64,000 nt of DNA from Algivirga pacifica (GTDB lineage: Bacteria; Bacteroidota; Bacteroidia; Cytophagales; Flammeovirgaceae), in NCBI RefSeq assembly GCF_039543525.1, contig NZ_BAABJX010000052.1, positions 160,751-224,750 of the forward strand, written 5' to 3'. How positions within the stretch are numbered: the stretch's first letter is position 1; the number at the start of each line of letters is the position of its first letter. A model generated the notes under the pieces. It did no database searches. It worked only from the letters and a program-made list of their open reading frames with translations, and was not told the DNA's origin. Made by a program: the position numbers and the translations under genes. Positions 57,392 through 64,000 of this stretch are shown here, one piece after another.

Positions 57392-58489
57392 ATGGAGAAA
57401 AAAACAGCAATCTTGATGCTCGAAGACGGCACGACCTTTCATGGAACAGCCGTAGGTAAAATAGGAACCTCAGCAGGTGAAATCTGCTTTAACACGGGTA
57501 TGACTGGTTATCAGGAAATCTATACTGATCCTTCTTATTATGGACAAATCATTGTCAATACAACTTCACATATCGGAAATTACGGTACAGTGAAAACGGA
57601 AGATGAATCATCAGAGGTACAGATTAGAGGACTGGTCGTTAAAAACTTCTCAAATGTTCATTCGAGAGTTACTTCTGAAGGATCGTTGCAAGAATATTTG
57701 GAGCGAGCTGGAATCGTAGGTATTGCTGATATCGATACACGTAAATTGGTACGTCATATTCGTCAAAAGGGAGCAATGAATGCCATTATCTCTTCTGATT
57801 CTACGGATTTGGAGCAAATTAAAGAAAAGCTTGAAGCGACCCCAAGTATGGAAGGTTTAGAGCTTTCTTCATTGGTAAGTACCAAAGAAAGATACTTCGA
57901 GGGGGATCCTCATGCCCCATTGAAAGTGGCTGTATTGGATATTGGTATCAAGAAGTCCATTTTGAGTAACCTGACAGAAAGAGGTATTTACTGTAAAGTA
58001 TTCCCTGCAAAAACACCATTTGAAAAAATGAAGCAATGGAATCCTGACGGTTACTTTATTTCTAATGGTCCTGGAGATCCTGGCGTAATGGATTATGCTG
58101 TAGAGACTGTTAAAGAGATTCTGAACGAAGAAAAACCGCTGTTTGGTATCTGTCTTGGACATCAGCTATTGGCTAGAGCTGCAGGAATCAGCACATATAA
58201 GATGCACCATGGTCACAGAGGGTTGAATCATCCAGTGAAAAACCTTGAAACAGGCTTAAGTGAAATTACTTCTCAAAACCATGGGTTCTCTGTTAGCAGA
58301 GAAGATATTGAGAACAGTGATCACGTCGTGATTACACACGTTAACTTGAATGATAATACAGTAGAAGGAATTCGTTTGAAAGACAAGCAAGCATTCTCGG
58401 TACAGCACCACCCAGAAGCTTCACCTGGTCCTCACGATTCTAGATACTTGTTTGATAAATTTGCGGAGATGTTGAACAACAACGCATAG
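57392..58489 (+). CDS. carA: Carbamoyl-phosphate synthase small subunit
   Basis: The subunit is a class I glutamine amidotransferase that feeds ammonia to CarB for carbamoyl phosphate, used in pyrimidine and arginine synthesis. The 365-residue protein has the N-terminal CarA domain (FNTGMTGYQEIYTDPSYYGQI) and the GATase triad: Cys in LFGICLGHQLLA, and His and Glu in VQHHPEASPGPHDS. carB is not adjacent; porU follows after a terminator. Confidence 0.96.
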   Translation: MEKKTAILMLEDGTTFHGTAVGKIGTSAGEICFNTGMTGYQEIYTDPSYYGQIIVNTTSHIGNYGTVKTEDESSEVQIRGLVVKNFSNVHSRVTSEGSLQEYLERAGIVGIADIDTRKLVRHIRQKGAMNAIISSDSTDLEQIKEKLEATPSMEGLELSSLVSTKERYFEGDPHAPLKVAVLDIGIKKSILSNLTERGIYCKVFPAKTPFEKMKQWNPDGYFISNGPGDPGVMDYAVETVKEILNEEKPLFGICLGHQLLARAAGISTYKMHHGHRGLNHPVKNLETGLSEITSQNHGFSVSREDIENSDHVVITHVNLNDNTVEGIRLKDKQAFSVQHHPEASPGPHDSRYLFDKFAEMLNNNA

Positions 58490-58846
58490 TTTTATTGAAA
58501 AAAGTTTTTTGATGAGTCACTCTAAATGAATATTTGGGGTGACTCATATTTTTTTATCGAATGATGATGGAAGTTTATAATGCTACAAATTAGTAGAATG
58601 ACTTTCTGTAGACCTAACGTTATCATATCAAAATACTATAAAAGATCTCGGATATTGTGAAAAGTGGGGTATTTTTTGAATCATAGCTGGGAACCTTCGT
58701 TTTTTGTTTTATGATTATTGTAAATTTATGATAATCAACCAGGTCTTAATTTTTTTAAGAGAGGAATACTCAAAGAACCTTCTCTAGGAATCTCTGGGAC
58801 ATTTGCTTAATTATAGAATACACAGACTACCACTATACCATTTATC
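58490..58846. other. Spacer between carA and porU
   Basis: Contains the carA terminator, then AT-rich DNA with a weak GATTAT/ATAATC inverted repeat near 58713-58735. No gene seen. No clear TAnnTTTG; the closest is TAAATTTA near 58721. Confidence 0.5.
58512..58556 (+). terminator. Terminator of carA
   Basis: A perfect 9-bp stem ATGAGTCAC/GTGACTCAT (58512-58520, 58539-58547) with an 18-base loop, followed by ATT and six more T. Confidence 0.88.
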
Positions 58847-61800
58847 ATGATAAAATACATTTATCACCTTTTACTTTTATTGATCCTGCAGGGAGGAGGG
58901 GTATTAACTTATGCCCAAGGCGTTTTAGCTGATGGAACATTGTTGAAACTGGAGATAAAAGAACATGGAGTATATAAGATAGATGCTTCTTTGTTGAAAG
59001 CTGAAGGGATCCAATGGCAAGATCTGTCTGAAAATCAGATTCGACTATATGGGGTGAGTTCTTCAGGGATGCTTCCACAGCCGAACTCAGAGCTTATAGC
59101 GCAACTGGTAGAAATACCATTAAAGTTTTCAGGAGCAAAAGGAGCATCTTTAACAGATCAGGACTATTTTTTATTTTATGGGGAGGGACCGTCGAAAGTT
59201 TATTTTGATACCTTAAAAGCTCTTTGGAGAGAAGAGACCCATCTTTATGATATTGCTAATTTCTACTTTCTAAAAGTATTACCTTCTTCGGGTACTGAAG
59301 CGAAACGTATTACTAACAATAGTAGCGCTACGGATCAGGGTACAATAAAAAGTTTGACACATTACGTGAGGATGGTCCATCACGAAAATGAGCAGCGGAA
59401 GCTTTTATCCAACCCTTCAGGCAGGTATTGGTATGGAGAACGAATTTCAGGGCAATTGACATTAAATTTTCCGGCAACGTCTAAAGAGATTAATGGAAGT
59501 GTTAAAGGGCTCTTTTCCATAGCAGCAAAATCAAAACAATTATCAACGGTTGATATTACATTAGGTCAATCAATACCATTCGGGAAAGTGGAAATTGCTG
59601 GAGCTCCAAGTTACAATTCATATAAATATGGAAGGCAAGGAAACATTTCAGAGGTATTACTAGATGCTGAAGAAATCCTTATTGATGAGGATCTTGCTTT
59701 GGAACTTACCTTGCAGACTTCTGATACAGAAGGACAAGCATATTTAGATTTTGTGACACTCAATTATCATCAACCTCTTATATTTTCAGGAGAAACATCT
59801 TTTTATCATTTTATAGATTTACAAGAATCACAAGAGTATCAATTCTCCTTGCAGGAGGTGGAGTCAATCGATGAGTTGTGGAATGTGACAGATCCGCTAG
59901 CCGCCAAAGTACTAGCCAAAAACTTAGCAGGTGAATATGCGACTCAGTTTGCGCAGTCGGCCGTTAGGTTGATTGCTTTTCAGAGGGAGAATGTCAGATT
60001 ACCCACCCTTATTGGGCGTATTGAAAATCAGGATCTAGAACAGATCGCTACACCTGATTTACTGATCGTTACTCATTCGGATTTTGTCGCAGCAGCACAA
60101 CATTTAGCAGACTTTAGGAGGGACGAAGATGGCCTTCTTGTTGAAGTTGTAGAGGTTGACAAGATATACAACTTGTATTCAGGAGGAAAGCAGGACCCTG
60201 TAGCTATAAGAAATTATGTAAGAAGGAAGTATTTACATTCCAATAAGCTAAAGTACTTATTATTGGTAGGAGATGCTTCTTTCGATTATCGAGGGTTCCA
60301 GTATCCTTCTTCTAGTTGGGTACCTATTTATGAATCAAGAGATGGACTGTCACCGACTAAGACATTTTCTTCTGATGATTTTTTTGCTTTTATGGATGAA
60401 GACGAAGGGGTTTGGCTAGAAGATTTTGAAACGACCATTTCTGATGAATACGATATGGAAATTGGAGTAGGAAGATTACCCGTTACGACCCTTGAACAAG
60501 CCCAAACGGCTGTACAGAAGATTATTGATTATCAATTGACGCCTACTACTGCTGGTAAATGGAGAAGTCAAATCACGTTTGTAGCAGATGATGGTGATGG
60601 AAATATTCATCAAGAGCAGGCAAATAGTTTAGCTACTTATATAGACGATGAGTTGTCCACATTTTCTCCTTACAGAATATTTCTAGATAATTATGAAGAA
60701 GTGTCGACAGCCAATGGAGCGGTTTCTGATGATTGTAATCAAGTGCTTTTAGAAGCTATCAGACAAGGTTCTTTGATAGTGAACTATAGTGGGCATGGAT
60801 CAACGGCTGTATGGGCTGATGAAAGAATCTTGCGCTATAATGATGTCTTAGACTTAAACAATAAGAATAGGTTACCTCTATTCGTAACGGCCACTTGTGA
60901 GTTTGGTCGATACGATCATCCTGTGATAACTTCAGCAGCGGAGGAATTGCTATTAAACCCTAAAGGAGGTGGAGTAGCATTATTGACGACCACTAGACCG
61001 GTAACCTCACACACGAACTTTAAACTGAATAAAGCCTTTTATGATGTTTTGCAAACATTATATCGTAGAGGAGAGAAGGTGCGTTTGGGAGACTTATGTC
61101 GATTGACGAAGAATAATAGCTTGGCAGGTGTATCTAATCGTAATTTTGCTTTGCTAGGAGATCCTTCTATGGCATTGGGAATGCCTCCAAATAATATCCG
61201 ATTGCAATCGGTAAATCAATCGTTAGCAACTTCAGTAGATACTTTAAGGGCTTTACAAGAAGTAATGTTAACGGGAGAAGTTGTAGAAGGAATAGACCGA
61301 AGGGATACAACCTTTAATGGAACGGTTGAAGTAACTTTATATGGACAGAAGGAGAAAAAGCAGACGTTGGGTAATGAGGGAGAAGAAAGTGTTTTTTCAT
61401 ATGAGGCCCAGGAAGGGATAGTTTTCAGAGGAAAAGCATCCGTAAAACAAGGACAGTTTACTTCCCGTTTTATTATTCCTAAAGATATCGATTACACAAT
61501 AGCTCCTGCAAAACTTAGTTTTTACGCTTTTGATAGTTTACATAGAGATGTTGCCGGTGCGCATAATCAACTACTCCTTGGGGGAAGTGCGGATCCTTCA
61601 TTGGTGAACGAGGATACCGAAGGACCCATTATCAATGCCCTGATAAACGATGTTCCCTATGTAGAAGGCGTTACGATAGGACAGAGTGCATTATTATCCT
61701 TGGAACTACAAGATGCTTCTGGGATTAATGTTTCCACTTATTCATTGGGACATGAAATATGGTTAGAGATTGATGGAGTGGGGGAGTTTGACCTTACACC

Positions 61801-62272
61801 TTACTATAGTACTGACCCTGATACTTATCAAACGGGAAGGTTAAGTTTTCCTCTAAATGAGTTACCTGAAGGGGAGCATGAGTTAATTGTAACAGCATGG
61901 GATACTCACAACAATTACAGTGAGACTTCTTTAAAGATTAATGTAGCATACTCTGAAAGCCTAGTCTTGCGTGATGTTAGGCTTTATCCGAACCCTATTA
62001 TACAGGGACAGGATATCAATGTTCGTTTTGAACATGATTATGAGGGAGAGGCCATGGAAGTTGATTTGATGGTTTACAGTATGGAAGGTACGTTAGTTTA
62101 TCAGGATTCTGAGTTGATTCCATGGACAGAACGAGAACAAGTATTAAGTTGGAAAGGAGAAAAGGCCTTTTCTTCTTACCTACGAAAGGGTATCTACATT
62201 TGTAAAATAAAAGTTCGAAATAAAGGTCGTAATTTACAAGGAGAATATTATCTAAAAATGATACTTAACTGA
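58847..62272 (+). CDS. porU: Type IX secretion system sortase PorU
   Basis: PorU is the C25 (gingipain-like) cysteine peptidase that cuts C-terminal sorting domains and attaches cargo at the cell surface. The 1141-residue protein has a signal peptide (about 1-26), an N-terminal beta region and the C25 domain (about 400-790), with the catalytic His in VNYSGHGSTAVWADE (near 650) and Cys in TATCEFGRYDHP (near 684). After Ig-like domains it ends in a sorting-type domain (VRLYPNPIIQGQDINVRFEHD). porV follows, as is usual in the phylum. Confidence 0.94.
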   Translation: MIKYIYHLLLLLILQGGGVLTYAQGVLADGTLLKLEIKEHGVYKIDASLLKAEGIQWQDLSENQIRLYGVSSSGMLPQPNSELIAQLVEIPLKFSGAKGASLTDQDYFLFYGEGPSKVYFDTLKALWREETHLYDIANFYFLKVLPSSGTEAKRITNNSSATDQGTIKSLTHYVRMVHHENEQRKLLSNPSGRYWYGERISGQLTLNFPATSKEINGSVKGLFSIAAKSKQLSTVDITLGQSIPFGKVEIAGAPSYNSYKYGRQGNISEVLLDAEEILIDEDLALELTLQTSDTEGQAYLDFVTLNYHQPLIFSGETSFYHFIDLQESQEYQFSLQEVESIDELWNVTDPLAAKVLAKNLAGEYATQFAQSAVRLIAFQRENVRLPTLIGRIENQDLEQIATPDLLIVTHSDFVAAAQHLADFRRDEDGLLVEVVEVDKIYNLYSGGKQDPVAIRNYVRRKYLHSNKLKYLLLVGDASFDYRGFQYPSSSWVPIYESRDGLSPTKTFSSDDFFAFMDEDEGVWLEDFETTISDEYDMEIGVGRLPVTTLEQAQTAVQKIIDYQLTPTTAGKWRSQITFVADDGDGNIHQEQANSLATYIDDELSTFSPYRIFLDNYEEVSTANGAVSDDCNQVLLEAIRQGSLIVNYSGHGSTAVWADERILRYNDVLDLNNKNRLPLFVTATCEFGRYDHPVITSAAEELLLNPKGGGVALLTTTRPVTSHTNFKLNKAFYDVLQTLYRRGEKVRLGDLCRLTKNNSLAGVSNRNFALLGDPSMALGMPPNNIRLQSVNQSLATSVDTLRALQEVMLTGEVVEGIDRRDTTFNGTVEVTLYGQKEKKQTLGNEGEESVFSYEAQEGIVFRGKASVKQGQFTSRFIIPKDIDYTIAPAKLSFYAFDSLHRDVAGAHNQLLLGGSADPSLVNEDTEGPIINALINDVPYVEGVTIGQSALLSLELQDASGINVSTYSLGHEIWLEIDGVGEFDLTPYYSTDPDTYQTGRLSFPLNELPEGEHELIVTAWDTHNNYSETSLKINVAYSESLVLRDVRLYPNPIIQGQDINVRFEHDYEGEAMEVDLMVYSMEGTLVYQDSELIPWTEREQVLSWKGEKAFSSYLRKGIYICKIKVRNKGRNLQGEYYLKMILN

Positions 62273-62362
62273 GTGAAAACGTTGAAGTCAGATTGTAATA
62301 GGTGAGAATAATATACTTATTGGGTGATTCGTTTTCATTATTAAAAGGATATATTAATATTG

Positions 62363-62370
62363 TAAATTTG
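62363..62370 (+). promoter_or_regulatory. -7 element upstream of porV
   Basis: TAAATTTG fits TAnnTTTG and lies 78 bases before porV; a weak TTA is 20 bases further upstream. porV may therefore also be transcribed apart from porU. Confidence 0.4.
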
Positions 62371-62447
62371 GATCGAATAATAATACTAAAGGATTGCCTA
62401 TAGATCAGAACCTTTACGCTTAATATTTAGCTACTTATTGAATTTTA

Positions 62448-63677
62448 ATGATTAAAATGAATATGATGAGAAATGGTTTTATAGCAACAGCATTGTTTCT
62501 GTTGAGCGCTATTACAGCCTTTGGACAAGGAACTTCTTCAGGATCAGGATCTGTATTAGGGCAGGAGCAAGATGGCAATCCGATTATTACCGCAGTACCT
62601 TTTTTAACGATTGCTCCAGATGCTAGAAGTTCTGGTATGGGAGATGTAGGGGCGGCAACTTCCCCTGATGCCAATTCAGTCTACTGGAATGCTTCCAAGT
62701 TGCCTTTTGCAAAGGATAAATACGGAGTATCTTTGGCTGTAAATCCTTGGTTACACAAGGTCGTTGATGATATGTTTATCAGTTATTTATCAGGTTATTA
62801 TAAAATCAATGATCGACAAGTGATTAGTGGTAGTATGCGTTACTTTGAGTTGGGTAGCATTGATTTTACGAATGAGTTCGCACAAGTGACCAGAACATTT
62901 GATCCAAGAGAATTCTCGTTTGATGCAAACTTCTCCATGTTACTGTCAGAACGATTCAGTATGGGACTTGGTGCTCGTTATATTTACTCTAACTTGGCGG
63001 GATCAGTCAACTCGAGTTCTAATGGTTTAGATAGCCGTCCGGGACATTCTGTGGCTTTTGACTTAAATGCGTATTGGCAAAACCCTGACCTGGAAATTGC
63101 AGGGTATAAAACATTATGGGCATTAGGAGCAAATGTATCTAACGTTGGTTTGAAAATGAGTTACAGTACGAACTCTCAAGAAGATTTTATCCCATCAAAC
63201 CTTCGTTTAGGATCAGCGTTGACAGCAGAACTGGATCCTTATAACAAGTTGACTTGGGCTTTTGATGTGAATAAGTTGTTAGTACCAACACCTGAGTATG
63301 ACGAAAATGGTGTCAATGTGAATGCTGATAAGGCATTATTCTCTGGTATCTTTGGTTCATTTGCAGATGCTCCTGGTGGATTCTCAGAAGAGATGAAGGA
63401 GTTTATGATCAGTACAGGTTTGGAGTATTGGTATAATGAAATGTTCGCTGCTCGTTTTGGCTATTTTTATGAAAGCCCTCAGAAAGGCGATCGTCAATAC
63501 TTTACATTGGGGGTAGGAATTCGTTACCAGATGTTTGGGTTTGATTTTTCTTACCTGATTGCGAACAAGAGAAACCACCCATTAGAAGATACTCTTCGAT
63601 TCACAATTATGTTAAATATGGCGGGTAAGCAGCAAAAGTCTTCACAAGGACCAGGTTCTTTGGGGAATGATATATAA
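62448..63677 (+). CDS. porV: Type IX secretion system outer-membrane protein PorV
   Basis: PorV (LptO) is a FadL-like beta barrel that carries T9SS cargo from the translocon to PorU. The 409-residue protein has a signal peptide (ending about residue 27, TAFGQ), the family segment VPFLTIAPDARSSGMGDVGAATSPDANSVYWNASKLPF, and alternating aromatic strands to the end. Possible starts are ATG at 62448, 62457, 62463 and 62466; I keep the first without strong support. Confidence 0.94.
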   Translation: MIKMNMMRNGFIATALFLLSAITAFGQGTSSGSGSVLGQEQDGNPIITAVPFLTIAPDARSSGMGDVGAATSPDANSVYWNASKLPFAKDKYGVSLAVNPWLHKVVDDMFISYLSGYYKINDRQVISGSMRYFELGSIDFTNEFAQVTRTFDPREFSFDANFSMLLSERFSMGLGARYIYSNLAGSVNSSSNGLDSRPGHSVAFDLNAYWQNPDLEIAGYKTLWALGANVSNVGLKMSYSTNSQEDFIPSNLRLGSALTAELDPYNKLTWAFDVNKLLVPTPEYDENGVNVNADKALFSGIFGSFADAPGGFSEEMKEFMISTGLEYWYNEMFAARFGYFYESPQKGDRQYFTLGVGIRYQMFGFDFSYLIANKRNHPLEDTLRFTIMLNMAGKQQKSSQGPGSLGNDI

Positions 63678-63700
63678 TTGCTAATAATTTATTATTTTCT

Positions 63701-63738
63701 AGAGTGGGCAGATGTACTGACATTTGTCCACTCTTTTT
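63701..63738 (+). terminator. Terminator of porV
   Basis: A 15-bp stem with two G-U pairs (63701-63715 with 63720-63734) and a 4-base loop, ending in five T. Confidence 0.9.
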
Positions 63739-63760
63739 CTTTGACGAATATTTTCAATAA

Positions 63761-63914
63761 CTACTTAGTGGTCTAACGCTAAGTTTTCTGATAAAAATAG
63801 AGGAACTCCTTTCAGGTGGATAAAGGATGAATAATCACCCCTGAGGGTTTATATTCCTCCCTCCTTAAACCATTTGGACGTAGCTCCTTATAAGTTAACT
63901 TAACCATCAGTCCA
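63761..63914 (-). repeat. Long diverged dispersed repeat, right copy
   Basis: The reverse complement of this block aligns with 1796-1970. On its other side lies 63915-64000, without a recognised gene. If the element is read in the plus direction it points to whatever gene starts beyond the window, as the left copy points to the secreted-protein gene at 1760. Confidence 0.85.
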
Positions 63915-64000
63915 ATAAATAGGTTAGGATCAATCAAGGCTTTGTTGCAACGATATGAAAAAGGCATGAAAAAGTGGTAAGTTTAAGTGCGAACCAAAAC
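63915..64000. other. Window edge, possible start of an insertion sequence
   Basis: GGCTTTGTTGCAACGA at 63938-63953 resembles the terminal inverted repeats of IS5- and IS6-type insertion sequences, which often begin GGCTTTGTTG or GGxxCTGTTGCAA. No transposase can be seen before the window ends, so this is only a possibility. Confidence 0.25.

Overview
The window looks like a chromosome segment of a Bacteroidota bacterium, probably a marine Cytophagales or Flammeovirga-like lineage; the family-level guess is inference. The evidence is a type IX secretion pair (porU, porV), a secreted chitinase with a type A C-terminal sorting domain, many lipoproteins with an S-C lipobox, promoters of the form TTG-N18..23-TAnnTTTG, and weak Shine-Dalgarno signals. 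No tRNA, rRNA, CRISPR array, prophage or complete insertion sequence was found.

Region 1-12.6 kb: the 3' part of an arsenosugar-pathway arsenite methyltransferase (arsM), a four-helix-bundle (S23-type) gene bracketed by heptamer repeats, a secreted protein, an HtrA/DegP protease, a rhomboid protease, AnmK (murein recycling), the multidomain GH18 chitinase, an amidohydrolase, the radical SAM enzyme ArsS that partners ArsM, and a YgjV-type membrane protein. Region 12.6-24 kb: prfA, a lipoprotein, a sugar-nucleotide epimerase, a Swi2/Snf2 helicase, recG, tpiA and prmA. Region 23.8-34 kb: a 1641-residue secreted beta-rich protein, a MORN-type secreted protein, two small double-glycine-leader peptides, a DUF2400/TIGR02757 protein, a lipid A-type acyltransferase and a DUF481 outer-membrane protein. 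Region 33-45.6 kb: sbcD-sbcC, several secreted or lipid-anchored unknowns, a pRiA4b ORF-3 family protein, glgX and dtd.

Region 46-57 kb is a long ribosomal cluster on the plus strand: rplP-rpmC-rpsQ-rplN-rplX-rplE-rpsN-rpsH-rplF-rplR-rpsE-rpmD-rplO-secY-map-infA-rpmJ-rpsM-rpsK-rpsD-rpoA-rplQ. It starts at rplP; the usual upstream genes rpsJ to rpsC are absent and dtd sits there instead. The junction carries a consensus promoter followed by a predicted three-way-junction RNA. Several spacers inside the cluster hold compact hairpins. The most striking is a tandem pair between rpoA and rplQ with identical 12-base loops on stems of unrelated sequence. carA, porU and porV close the window.

The intergenic DNA is rich in structure: near-perfect palindromes with 3-base loops at most convergent gene junctions, dispersed related hairpins, heptanucleotide tandem repeats, and a diverged ~160 bp element present once at each end of the window in opposite orientation. 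The best leads for something undescribed are the two unannotated GG-leader peptides (29805-30155), the twin hairpins before rplQ, the structured RNA at the ribosomal operon break, and the palindrome family.
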